Position numbers and translations under genes: made by a program | Shown here: piece after piece, positions 7,827 through 15,425 of the stretch | How positions within the stretch are numbered: position 1 is the stretch's first letter | Layout of the letters: the number at the start of each line of letters is the position of its first letter | Origin: JAJEFO01 sp009843725 | GTDB taxonomy: Bacteria > Pseudomonadota > Alphaproteobacteria > Rhodobacterales > Rhodobacteraceae | NCBI GenBank assembly: GCA_965243215.1 | Contig: CBDEUJ010000005.1 | Span: 248,001-312,000, forward strand | Direction of reading: 5' to 3' | DNA: 64,000 nt | Notes under the pieces: generated by a model | The model's database searches: none | Seen by the model: the letters and a program-made list of their open reading frames with translations, nothing else | Told to the model about the DNA's origin: nothing

Positions 7827-9347
7827 TCATGCGGCATGTCGCCTCCTGCGTCTTGACAGGTCGATCACGTCCTTGACGACCTCGCCCCAGGTGAAGCCCC
7901 GCATTCCCGGAGGAAGGTTCCCGCCAATGGTCAGTGCGGGCGGCTTCTCGCCGGGACCGTCCTTCGCCTTGCCGGTGGACATCCGGTCGATCAGGCGTCC
8001 GATGAGCGACAGCGCGTCAACCTGGTCGTCATGCTTGCCCAGCGGGAACTTCAGCATCTCGGCCTTCAGTTCCGGGTACCAAGGCGCGTGTGCCGGAAAG
8101 ACCACCTTGCCCGAACCCATCCGGGCCAGGAAAGACTGCGCCCGCGCCGCCTTGTCCGTCGTGGACGAAAACTGCCGCCTCGCGCCCCAAGCCTTCAGTT
8201 CGCGCTGACGCTTCTCCAGAAAAGGCCCGATGCTCTTGACGATCTGGCCGCTTTCCTCCGCCCAGATCAGCGGCTTCCACCGCAGCATCAGCGCAAGCTG
8301 GGCGTCAACGCTCACGTCCGACGACTCCTGCCGTCGCCAGAGGTCGAGCAGGTAGATGTCGTCGTTCTCGTCCACGCCCACGACCGCGTGAACCGTGAAG
8401 TCGCCCTTCCCGAAGCTCACCGCGTAGTCGCTCGCGCCGTATATCCGCATCCGCCCGATGTCCGGCATCCGGTCGTACGTGCGGAACATGTTCTCCGTGA
8501 AAAGGTTGCCTTCGGCTGGAAGCGGATTTCCCTGGTAAAGCGCCTGCCAGACCCTGTTGTTCCGCATCCGGCGACTGAAGTAGTCGATGTCGTACATTTC
8601 CGGCCAGAGGGCCTTGCCGTCCCTGTCAACCGCCGGGAAATGAACCTTGTGCCACTGCTCGCCTCCCTTTTCCTCCTCGGCCAGCAGCTTTCCGGCAAGA
8701 TCGTTCTCGTTCCACCGGGTCTGGATGACGAGAATGAAGCCTCCCTTCATGACCCGCGTGTGGAAGTCCGACTGGTACCAGTCCCAGGTCTGGCTCTGGA
8801 CGACCGGACTGTCTGCCTCCTTCCAGGACTTCACCGGGTCGTCAATTATCAGGCAGTGCCCGCCGAAACCGGTTATGCCGCCCCCGACGCCAGCCGCCCT
8901 GTAGACCCCGCCGCCCATCGTCAGCCACATGTCCCGCGCCCGGCTTTCGGGCGACAGCGCCGCGTCCTCCCCGAAGATGTCCGCATGGCGCGGATCGCGC
9001 ACGAGATTGCGCAACCGCCGCCCGAAGCCGCTGACAAGCTCGGAACCGTAGGCGGTCGCAATGACCTCGTTCGTGGGATGGCGTCCGAGATACCAGGCCG
9101 GGAACACCACGGAGCAAAGCAGCGACTTCCCGTGCCGTGGCGGCGTCGTTATCAGCGCCCGGTCGATCAGCCCCGCCTCGCAGTCCTCCAGGACCTCGGC
9201 GATCCTTTCGTGATGGTGGTTCACCTTGAAGCTGGGAACCATGTACTGCGCATAGGCCAGAAGGCTCTTGTCGGCGTTGCGACGCAGCTTCTCGTGCATC
9301 AGTTCCGCAAGACGCGCCTTCGCGTTCCGGTCGTCACTGCCCGGCAT
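7827..9347 (-). CDS. Phage terminase large subunit
   Basis: A 506-aa packaging motor. Walker A is TTPPRHGKS (about residues 67-75) and Walker B is CLIIDDP (165-171), giving the ATPase domain; the C-terminal half has the RNase H-like nuclease pattern, starting YGASDYAVSFGKGDF with acidic residues and HDDQVDALS near the end. The ATG at 9347 overlaps the small-subunit gene by 14 bp; a TTG six bases upstream is also possible. It would cut and pump phage DNA into the head through the portal. Confidence 0.93.
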   Translation of the reverse strand: MPGSDDRNAKARLAELMHEKLRRNADKSLLAYAQYMVPSFKVNHHHERIAEVLEDCEAGLIDRALITTPPRHGKSLLCSVVFPAWYLGRHPTNEVIATAYGSELVSGFGRRLRNLVRDPRHADIFGEDAALSPESRARDMWLTMGGGVYRAAGVGGGITGFGGHCLIIDDPVKSWKEADSPVVQSQTWDWYQSDFHTRVMKGGFILVIQTRWNENDLAGKLLAEEEKGGEQWHKVHFPAVDRDGKALWPEMYDIDYFSRRMRNNRVWQALYQGNPLPAEGNLFTENMFRTYDRMPDIGRMRIYGASDYAVSFGKGDFTVHAVVGVDENDDIYLLDLWRRQESSDVSVDAQLALMLRWKPLIWAEESGQIVKSIGPFLEKRQRELKAWGARRQFSSTTDKAARAQSFLARMGSGKVVFPAHAPWYPELKAEMLKFPLGKHDDQVDALSLIGRLIDRMSTGKAKDGPGEKPPALTIGGNLPPGMRGFTWGEVVKDVIDLSRRRRRHAA

Positions 9348-9882
9348 CGGCAACCTCGACGACCTCGCCGTCCACGATTGTCAGGCTGGCCTTCAGGCGC
9401 TCCATCTCGTCTTCCAGCGCCTCGTCGTCCATCCGCTCGAACCGCCCCTGCGCCTCTTCCCGGCGACGGGCCGCCTCCTCCTTGTAGCCAAGCACGTCCG
9501 TGATCGCGGTCAGGCTCGCCTGCCGGACGTTGGTTTTCTCGTCCGCGTCCTCGACGATCCTCACGTGGTGCGCGAGGACCCATTCAAGGCTTGCGCCAGC
9601 CGCCAGGGCGGCATCCTCGCGGATTTTCGCGACATGGGCCTGAACCTCGTCGGACTGTGCGGCCCTCCACGCGCTCTGGCCGTTCAGGTACCCGGCCCTG
9701 CGGCCAGCCTCGGCAACGGTCAGTCCCGCCGCCAGGCCGCGAGCCAGCCGGACGCGAAGCTCCCCACTGTCCACGGGCTGAAGTCGTGCCCCGTCTTTCC
9801 GAAGCACTTCAGGGACGCCAGCAGGCAGCGGATTCGACCGCTCGTTCAGCTGGCCGTCTTCGGCAAACGCGCATTTTGACAT
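9334..9882 (-). CDS. Phage terminase small subunit (likely)
   Basis: A 182-aa protein with an HTH-like N-terminal half (LTVAEAGRRAGYLNGQSAW, about residues 54-72) and an acidic helical C-terminus (ERMDDEALEDEMERLKAS). Its place just upstream of, and overlapping, the large terminase is the main evidence. It is the first gene of the packaging operon. The ATG is one base from a TGTTA-N5-TAACA palindrome and seven bases from a -10 box, so the mRNA should be leaderless. It would bind the packaging site on phage DNA. Confidence 0.8.
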   Translation of the reverse strand: MSKCAFAEDGQLNERSNPLPAGVPEVLRKDGARLQPVDSGELRVRLARGLAAGLTVAEAGRRAGYLNGQSAWRAAQSDEVQAHVAKIREDAALAAGASLEWVLAHHVRIVEDADEKTNVRQASLTAITDVLGYKEEAARRREEAQGRFERMDDEALEDEMERLKASLTIVDGEVVEVADAGQ

Positions 9883-9918
9883 ATGTTATAATCTAACAGA
9901 AAAAATTGATAATGTCAA
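9880..9918 (-). promoter_or_regulatory. Leaderless sigma70-type promoter with TGTTA-N5-TAACA operator
   Basis: On the minus strand TTGACA (9918-9913), 17 bp, then TAGATT (9895-9890), seven bases and the ATG at 9882. The inverted repeat TGTTA-N5-TAACA is at 9884-9898 and starts 3 bp before the -10 box, the same register as at 5440-5454. It likely drives the terminase-portal unit. Confidence 0.7.
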
Positions 9919-10068
9919 CCTATTTGCTTGCTTTTACGAATAATCGGAAAAGGCAAAAAGTAGCGGGAGAGGCGGGAGGCAGGACTTGTTCCACCGACCC
10001 CGCCCCCCGTTTACGTTTTTTTTCTCCTGAGAAAGGCGGAATGGGCGGAAAAGCCTTGAAAACAGGGT

Positions 10069-10660
10069 GCAATCACGTCGCCGATGCAACGCAATCACGC
10101 GATCCCAGGAACGGCACGGAATGGGAACATGCGTGTCCGTTAAGGGCAGTTACCGGACAATTCCCTGCGACGTGATTGCAGATCGGCCATTGGTGATTGC
10201 AACCGCCAGGCGACAGCAAGGCGCGTCCAGGCGGCGCGGCCAGATCGGCCAGGCGGCGCGTCCAGGCGGCAATCACTTGGCAAGGCGCGGCAATCACACG
10301 GCAGGCTCGCGCTTGCCTCATGGCGGCGCTGTGCTCGTCGCTCAGCGCTGCTAGCTCTTCCCGGTGTTTCCCCTTCTGGACTCGCTCGGCCTGCACGGGC
10401 CATCGAGTAGCGCCCGTTGGCCAGTCTGCCAGCGCAACGGCTTGCGGCCCTGCCGGTCGCCGTCGGCAATCGTCGGCAGGCGAGAAGAACGGAATTCCGG
10501 TTTCGCGGCAGATCGGCCAGAAAGCGGAACATTGTCCCTGCCGCTTCCTTGATGTTGCGCCGGATCGGGCGCGGCCTGGGCTTCGCGGGCCAGCTCGAAC
10601 GGGGATCGCGAAGAATTTTGTTCTTCTCGTGGCTCTCAGGCTTCGCTCATGGGTGATTGC
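10069..10660. repeat. Cluster of seven GCAATCAC octamers (both orientations)
   Basis: GCAATCAC occurs at 10069, 10091, 10269 and 10290, and its complement GTGATTGC at 10172, 10193 and 10653. Several are spaced about 21-22 bp apart (10069/10091, 10172/10193, 10269/10290), that is two helical turns. This spacing suggests protein-binding sites such as a replication, packaging or regulatory region. Function is inferred. Confidence 0.6.
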
Positions 10661-10754
10661 ACGTGCCATCGGGCACGAGCGGCACGTGAGAGGCCATTAG
10701 CGGGTCTGTTTTTGGGGCTTTGAGGCCAATTCGGGCGGGTCTGTGCCTGAATCG

Positions 10755-10785
10755 AAAAGGGCGGCCAGGAAGCCGCCCCTTCGTT
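10755..10785 (-). terminator. Rho-independent terminator after DUF6573 gene
   Basis: The perfect 7-bp stem GGGCGGC/GCCGCCC (10760-10766 and 10773-10779) with a 6-base loop is followed on the minus strand by CTTTTCG. It lies about 20 bp after the stop of the 140-aa gene. A T-rich stretch on the plus side as well makes it possibly bidirectional. Confidence 0.65.
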
Positions 10786-10803
10786 TTCGTGTGGCAGTAG
10801 CTC

Positions 10804-11226
10804 CTAGACGTCTTCCCGGAACATGATCGTAATGACCGGCTCGCCCGCGTCGCCACCACCTATCGCGACAATCGGAAAGTGCTTGCGCGGGGGCCGGTTG
10901 CTGTCGCGGCCATCCTTGCGGATGTCGCGGACCAGGACGCACATTCTCACGCGGTCGCTGTTCGCGGCGCGGCCTGCATACATACTGGCCATGCACAGCA
11001 CGTCCCACAGACGCCCGCTTTCGTCCTGCCATCCTGAATAGCCTTCCGGCAGTGCGACCAGGCGATCCCAGACAGTGCGCGACAGCGCAACGGGAATCTT
11101 GAAACCCGCCTCGCGGGCAGTCTCGGACACGTCCACAAGTACGCCGTCGTCAATCGCCTGGCTACGGGTATAGGCATGTATCACCGGCCCGAAAATCTCG
11201 GTCGCGGCGGTGTTCAGGTCATTCAT
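10804..11226 (-). CDS. DUF6573 family protein
   Basis: A 140-aa protein beginning MNDLNTAATEIFGPVIHAYT with the pattern IHAYTRSQAIDDGVLVDVS, which I recognise as the DUF6573 family found on phages and plasmids. The function of the family is unknown. A strong AAGGAG lies 10 bases before the chosen ATG; a longer frame upstream is not supported. It lies downstream of the clamp-like and ArdC-like genes, which together look like one accessory operon read leftward, and is followed by a terminator. Confidence 0.75.
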   Translation of the reverse strand: MNDLNTAATEIFGPVIHAYTRSQAIDDGVLVDVSETAREAGFKIPVALSRTVWDRLVALPEGYSGWQDESGRLWDVLCMASMYAGRAANSDRVRMCVLVRDIRKDGRDSNRPPRKHFPIVAIGGGDAGEPVITIMFREDV

Positions 11227-11302
11227 GGCCTTGTCTCCTTTTCGGGGTTGCCGTGCTGACTGCACGGGAAGGCGGGGCCGCAACCCCGCCCAGCCGGTGC
11301 AG

Positions 11303-12058
11303 TCATGCCGCTTTGCGGTTCCTGGTCGCGCAGGACTCGCACCGCGCCTTGCCGTCGGCAGGCGATCCGCAGTCAATGCACTGGCCAGCGGCCCGGCGTT
11401 CCTGCCGCCTGGCCTTCAATGCGGCGACCTGGCCGCTTGTGTCGCGCCTGGCCTTTGGTCGCGGTATCCAGTCGGGCATCCCGTAGCTTGATCCGTCGCG
11501 CATCGGCATGATGATCGTGCAGGCTTCCGCCGTGTGAGGGATCAGGACCGGCTCGCCCTTGCGAACCTGCCAAAGCTGGACGGCGCGTTGGCCGGTAAGC
11601 CAATCGTGAGCCTGGCCTGCCGTCGCAAGGTGCGCGTGGTTCAGCGCAATCGAATTGGCGATCACGGCAGGCTTGAGGCGACCCCATGGCATCACGCGCC
11701 CGTAGTCCGGGAATGTGCCATCGATCACGCTGGCCGGGAAGGCCGCGCCCTTGGCAAGCGTGACCGTCCCGGCGTCCAGGTCGATCAGCGTTGTCATTTG
11801 CCGCTGGTCCTGGCCCGCGCATTTCTGCGCAAGCTGCTTGGCAGTCGCCTGCAAGCGGACAATGACTCCGTGCTCAAGGTCATGCTCGGCGTGAGGGTCG
11901 CGGGCACAGATCAGGACATGGCCATCGGTCGCGACAAGCGCGAGTCCGCCAGCGTCCACCGGGTGGATGTAGACGCCTTGGAGATAGTGCCGCACTTCCT
12001 CGACAGATCGGGCAAGCGCGACACTCGCAAGGGTCATGGCGTTGACCGTGACTTTCAT
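11303..12058 (-). CDS. Beta-clamp-like protein with C-terminal zinc ribbon
   Basis: A 251-aa protein. Residues 1-190 resemble a DNA polymerase III beta-clamp domain (MKVTVNAMTLASVALARS, HPVDAGGLALVATDGHVL, FPASVIDGTFPDYGRVMP are the clamp-type strands). A full bacterial clamp has three such domains in about 370 aa, so this is a short version. The last 35 residues carry C-x2-C...C-x2-C (QCIDCGSPADGKARCESC), a zinc ribbon. Its ATG overlaps the stop of the ArdC-like gene (ATGA). It might load or mimic a sliding clamp during phage replication, or modulate the host clamp; this is inference. Confidence 0.65.
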   Translation of the reverse strand: MKVTVNAMTLASVALARSVEEVRHYLQGVYIHPVDAGGLALVATDGHVLICARDPHAEHDLEHGVIVRLQATAKQLAQKCAGQDQRQMTTLIDLDAGTVTLAKGAAFPASVIDGTFPDYGRVMPWGRLKPAVIANSIALNHAHLATAGQAHDWLTGQRAVQLWQVRKGEPVLIPHTAEACTIIMPMRDGSSYGMPDWIPRPKARRDTSGQVAALKARRQERRAAGQCIDCGSPADGKARCESCATRNRKAA

Positions 12059-12924
12059 TGTATCGCCATCCCGCCAGCCCTGGCTATGAGCCAGTCGCTT
12101 GCGGCCTGGGCGGCAGACGCGGCCTTGACGATGGCGTGAGGATCACGCGCCACCTTGCGCCAGGCATCAACGTAGCTCGCATGATCCTCGATAGGGCAAC
12201 GCTGGCATCCGGTCGCGGCGGCGACCATGGCCGCGCCAATCTCGGCAACGCATTCTTCAAGCGCGTAGTCAGCTTCTTTCATTCCGAAATCGCGACCTAC
12301 CCGGCTTTTGTGGCCGGTCGCATGGATTGCCTCATGCAACAGGGTTCCGGCATGTGCGGCATCGCTTGTGAAAGCCTCTTGCGGCGGCATGTGCACGTAG
12401 TCGTTTGCCGGATCATAGAATGCCCGCATGTTGCCGGTCACTTTCAGCGCAATGCCTGTCCGGCCAAACCAGTCGCCGACTGCCGATCTGGAAGGCGCGG
12501 GAACCGGAGCCAGGGACGCGGCGAACCGGCCAGGCAAGCCGTCGATCTGCTCAACGTTGAACACGGCATACTGCCGCATGAAATTGACGTGCCTTTGCTC
12601 GTCTTCCGGCAAGTCGCGAGTGTCACGCGAAACCGCCTGCCCGGCCTTGATAACCTTGCAAGCCTTTTCGCCCTTGCGAACCTGGCCACCGAGTTCCTGC
12701 GCCTGGCGATAGGTCATCCAGTGCGACGCGGCATAGCCACGCCTTTCAGCGGCGACCCAAAGCGCAAGAACATTGATCCCTCGATACGGAGTATTGCAAA
12801 CGCGCAGCGGCAGGACGGATTGCGACCCGCCATCCCAACGCGGTTGCCAAGGCGGTGTGCCTGCCTCGATTGCGGCCACTATATCGGCAGTGACGGCCCG
12901 GTATGTGTCTTGTCTGTTGGACAT
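12055..12924 (-). CDS. ArdC-like antirestriction protein (ssDNA-binding domain plus zincin)
   Basis: A 289-aa protein. Residues 1-130 match the ArdC N-terminal ssDNA-binding domain (PPWQPRW, YRGINVLALW, ASHWMTYRQAQELGGQVRKG). Residues 150-289 form a zincin-like metallopeptidase domain with HEAIHATGH (197-205) and a downstream Glu in YALEECVAEIGAA. Family members on plasmids and phages protect incoming DNA from restriction. A good site AAGGAG precedes the ATG, and a 34-bp palindrome lies upstream. It heads the ArdC, clamp-like, DUF6573 unit. Confidence 0.85.
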   Translation of the reverse strand: MSNRQDTYRAVTADIVAAIEAGTPPWQPRWDGGSQSVLPLRVCNTPYRGINVLALWVAAERRGYAASHWMTYRQAQELGGQVRKGEKACKVIKAGQAVSRDTRDLPEDEQRHVNFMRQYAVFNVEQIDGLPGRFAASLAPVPAPSRSAVGDWFGRTGIALKVTGNMRAFYDPANDYVHMPPQEAFTSDAAHAGTLLHEAIHATGHKSRVGRDFGMKEADYALEECVAEIGAAMVAAATGCQRCPIEDHASYVDAWRKVARDPHAIVKAASAAQAASDWLIARAGGMAIQ

Positions 12925-12953
12925 TCCGTGTCTCCTTGTTTGGTGGAGACCAC

Positions 12954-12987
12954 TTTAGTTGTTGCCACACCTTTGGCAACAACTAAA
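12954..12987 (-). promoter_or_regulatory. 34-bp perfect palindrome upstream of the ardC-like gene
   Basis: Arms of 14 bp (TTTAGTTGTTGCCA and its complement) flank a 6-base spacer. On the minus strand TTGTTG, 17 bp and ACTAAA within it could be weak -35 and -10 boxes, and the gene start is 30 bp downstream. It could be an operator for a repressor, or the terminator hairpin of the 79-aa gene that ends at 13003; there is no clear T tract, so an operator is preferred. Confidence 0.55.
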
Positions 12988-13002
12988 ATATCACGGATTG
13001 TT

Positions 13003-13242
13003 TCAGAGTGCGCCTTGCGCCGCCCTTTTTCGCGCCGCCCTTCTTCGAGCGGCATTGCGCCGCTTTTCCTTGCAGTCTTTGCAGGCAAATCCTGTTGGTG
13101 GCCTGCCCCTTGGCGGCCTGTCCAACAACGTGATCGGGGGGACGGGGACGCCGCACAGGACGCAAAGGCCAGCGGCCCGCCGTTCGGCCTGTTTCTTGCG
13201 CCGCGCCTCGACCTGCTTGGATGTGTCCCGCCTCCTGGCCAT
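13003..13242 (-). CDS. Small basic zinc-ribbon protein, 79 aa
   Basis: Very Arg/Lys-rich at both ends. The middle has two CxxC pairs (GLCVLCGVP and FACKDCKE), so a zinc ribbon that could bind nucleic acid is likely. The segment ERRAAGLCVLCG closely matches the C-terminal ribbon ERRAAGQCIDCG of the clamp-like protein 1 kb away, so both carry the same module. Function unknown. Confidence 0.6.
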   Translation of the reverse strand: MARRRDTSKQVEARRKKQAERRAAGLCVLCGVPVPPITLLDRPPRGRPPTGFACKDCKEKRRNAARRRAARKRAAQGAL

Positions 13243-13350
13243 GGCCGCAAGGTAAGGCGGTCAACACGGCAAGTCAACGCGCCCCGGTCGGCCCGTCGAT
13301 CAGTCTGCATTCCGCTTGTGCTTTCCCGGCAAGCGCCGCAAACTCGCCAG

Positions 13351-13475
13351 GCAAAACAACATTCAAGCCCAGCTTATGCCGGGCCGCCCGCCGAATACGC
13401 CTGACCCGGCTAGGGGTAGCTCCCCGACGCCATGGCCAATAAGCGGGGACTATTCCATCTTGGATGTTGTTTTGC
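13351..13475. repeat. 17-bp inverted repeat (16/17) around about 90 bp
   Basis: GCAAAACAACATTCAAG at 13351-13367 is matched by the complement of 13459-13475 with one difference. Inside, CCAGCTTAT and ATAAGCGGG are a second weaker match, so a long stem is possible. It lies between the zinc-ribbon gene and the plus-strand lipoprotein gene, with no convincing gene in the 13243-13521 gap. Confidence 0.5.
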
Positions 13476-13521
13476 ACGGCCCGGCACCAGCCGCGCCGTC
13501 CGACAACAGAGGAGCATTCCA

Positions 13522-14412
13522 ATGAAAGGATACGGAACACTTGCCGCGACCGTTGCGGCAGCGGCGACGCTTGCAGGATGCGGCGGGGGCGGGTCCGGCT
13601 CGGAAAACGATACAGGCTCCGACGACAAGCCCGTGCCGGAGGTTCTTGAGTCAAGCAACTGGTATTGGTTCGGCAAGGAAACAACCCCAATTTTGACAGA
13701 TGAGAGCTTGACTGCATTGGGGCGAACTGTTGGGTTCACTGCCGATAACCGAGTGGGGCCGTCTCACTATCGAGTTTTCGATGAGCAAGGCGCGACGCAT
13801 GGTCCTGCGATGGATGTTCGCGTCTACGGGCAATATGACGGCTACGACTACATCATGTTCGGAAATTGGGCGGAGGTTTCGGTAAGTCCTGGCTTGGAGG
13901 CCCGTTTCAATGAAGGCTCAGGTGACGGATTCTTTGCCTCTGCCCGACCGGGCAACCAATCCGAAGCCCGTCTGCCGACCAATGGCACGGCCACCTACCG
14001 GGGCAGGTATGACGGATACTTGGCTAGGAGCGGAGACGATTCCCCCCTGCTCAGCGAGATACGCGACACGGGGAGGGTGAAGGTGACGGCAGCCTTTGGT
14101 CCGTCGTTCAGTGATCCGGGAACAAGCGGAACGCTGACGCTCGAACTGGTTCCTGATGTCAGCACATCTGCGACCACAGCCGTGTCGTTTCGGACGCCAA
14201 TCGAAGGAGACAGCTTCGATTCCAATGTCCACACGACGAGTTCTGTATCGGTGACGGAACACGGAGTAGGTTATGGGTCGCCCGGAGTTGCCGAAGGTGA
14301 GGTTTTTGGAACATTCTTTGGCCGGAGTGAAGTCACCGGAATTTACACTTTCGTCAATGGAGACGTTGCCGGTGCCGGTTCGTTCGGGGCAAGGCAAGCG
14401 ACAAGCCAATGA
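13522..14412 (+). CDS. Lipoprotein, TbpB-type beta-barrel-like, prophage cargo
   Basis: A 296-aa protein with a lipoprotein signal: MKGYGTLAATVAAAATLAGCGGGG, where LAGC is the lipobox and Cys20 would carry the lipid; a Gly/Ser/Asp linker follows. The C-terminal 40 residues (GEVFGTFFGRSEVTGIYTF ... GAGSFGARQ) have the pattern ending transferrin-binding-protein-B-like beta-barrels of surface lipoproteins. A good GAGGAG site lies before the ATG. It is on the strand opposite the phage genes around it and its wording is poorer in Arg and richer in Thr/Ser/Asp, so it looks like an independently expressed cargo gene. A surface or binding role is inferred. Confidence 0.65.
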   Translation: MKGYGTLAATVAAAATLAGCGGGGSGSENDTGSDDKPVPEVLESSNWYWFGKETTPILTDESLTALGRTVGFTADNRVGPSHYRVFDEQGATHGPAMDVRVYGQYDGYDYIMFGNWAEVSVSPGLEARFNEGSGDGFFASARPGNQSEARLPTNGTATYRGRYDGYLARSGDDSPLLSEIRDTGRVKVTAAFGPSFSDPGTSGTLTLELVPDVSTSATTAVSFRTPIEGDSFDSNVHTTSSVSVTEHGVGYGSPGVAEGEVFGTFFGRSEVTGIYTFVNGDVAGAGSFGARQATSQ

Positions 14413-14615
14413 GCCGCAGCGCACCAGGGCGCAAGCATGTGACGCTTCCCGGCAAGGCGACCAAGGCATGACCGTCTCGAATGGCCCCTGCGTGACAAGG
14501 CACATGGGCAGGCTCGCCCAGGCCGCGACCGGCGATCCTCGATGCGATCCGGGGATTGCCACGGGCCATGTCATGGTGCATGGGGCGGAATCCTATGAAC
14601 CATGGAGAGACACCA

Positions 14616-14954
14616 ATGTCAGAACAAGAGCACACATGGCGCGTCACCGCCTACGAAAGCGACGAACAGATAAAGGAAGACGGAACCGGCCAACCGATAA
14701 CGAACCCGATAACCGTCAAAGCCACTAAAACCGGAATAGTCGGCATCTTGAAGATACTGCACGCCACGGGCATCGGCATTGGCGACGCCATGGAGAGCAT
14801 TCTTCACGACAATGACAAGACCAAAAGGAACCATCTGGAAGTTGATATAAGATGCACCGACAGTGGGCAAAAAACCTTGAGCACGCGAAATGGCTTGTAT
14901 TGGGTCACGGCGAAACTGGTGCCCGAAGAAGCGGATCAAGGCGGATCGGACTGA
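14616..14954 (+). CDS. Hypothetical small protein, 112 aa
   Basis: No family recognised. Starts MSEQEHTWRVTAYESDEQIK, is soluble, and has an alternating pattern that suggests beta strands around a helix (GIVGILKILHATGIGIGDAM). A GGAGAG site lies 9 bases before the chosen ATG. It follows the lipoprotein gene by about 200 bp in the same direction. Confidence 0.6.
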   Translation: MSEQEHTWRVTAYESDEQIKEDGTGQPITNPITVKATKTGIVGILKILHATGIGIGDAMESILHDNDKTKRNHLEVDIRCTDSGQKTLSTRNGLYWVTAKLVPEEADQGGSD

Positions 14955-15425
14955 ACGGGATCGCGCCCCGTCAAGGCCACGGGCCAAGGGGCAATGCCTT
15001 TCGAGCGCCTTCCATCGGGGAGGCGTTCCTTCTGTCCTGCGCTCGCAAGGTCGTAGCTCACTCGCGCCCCAAGCGCGAGAGAGTGAGCGAAGACCACAGC
15101 GAAGCGCCAACGCCTTGTCGGGCATCGGCAGACACTGCACTTTCAGGAAATCACGGGATTTGTCTTGCTGACTGGCCTATCTTGCGCCCGTTGTCGATGC
15201 TGCGCAAGTCGTTACCGTACGGCTTCGCTGGTAGGCGAGCCTACGGTAACGACTCGCACACATCTTGTCAAGGGGCAGCGCACGCGATCGTGACATTTAT
15301 GCCACATATTGTTCAATCGTTGAACGAACCCGTCAAGGAAGCCGCATTGGTAATTTCGTGGCCGACATGGTATATTGGTGTCAGGGAGACGACAACCAGA
15401 AAGGAGACGAGAAAGTGAAGAAGAA
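14955..15425. other. Gene-poor stretch with strong hairpins
   Basis: About 470 bp with no convincing gene. It holds a hairpin at about 15054-15087 (GCTCACT...AGTGAGC with an inner CGCGC/GCGCG stem) and a long perfect stem at 15207-15219/15242-15254 (AGTCGTTACCGTA with its complement), which extends outward through TGCG/CGCA with a 2-base bulge. The right end carries a possible promoter. A structured RNA or terminator array is possible. Confidence 0.5.
15311..15376 (+). promoter_or_regulatory. Candidate promoter with GTTCAA-TCG-TTGAAC operator
   Basis: A perfect palindrome GTTCAA-N3-TTGAAC lies at 15311-15325. Downstream TTGGTA (15347-15352), 18 bp and TATATT (15371-15376) form a possible promoter for the small genes that follow, with AGGAG at about 15402-15406. 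Confidence 0.4.

Larger units (their letters stand above)
9919..10803. other. Intergenic region without a confident gene; carries GCAATCAC octamers
   Basis: About 880 bp upstream of the packaging operon. Open frames exist on both strands, the longest a minus frame at 10073-10669, but none has a clear ribosome site or a protein-like pattern throughout; a short stretch (VQKGKHREELAALSDEH) in that minus frame is the only protein-like part. The region holds the octamer repeats listed separately, several GGCGCGTCCAGGCGGC-like direct repeats near 10220-10270, and a terminator near its right end. Confidence 0.5.

Noticed and set aside
8031..9503. Plus-strand frame of 490 codons opposite the large terminase
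   Set aside because: Antisense shadow; the minus frame has Walker motifs.
10073..10669. Minus-strand frame of 198 codons
   Set aside because: Only a short stretch looks protein-like, no good ribosome site, and octamer repeats explain part of the wording; left as uncertain.
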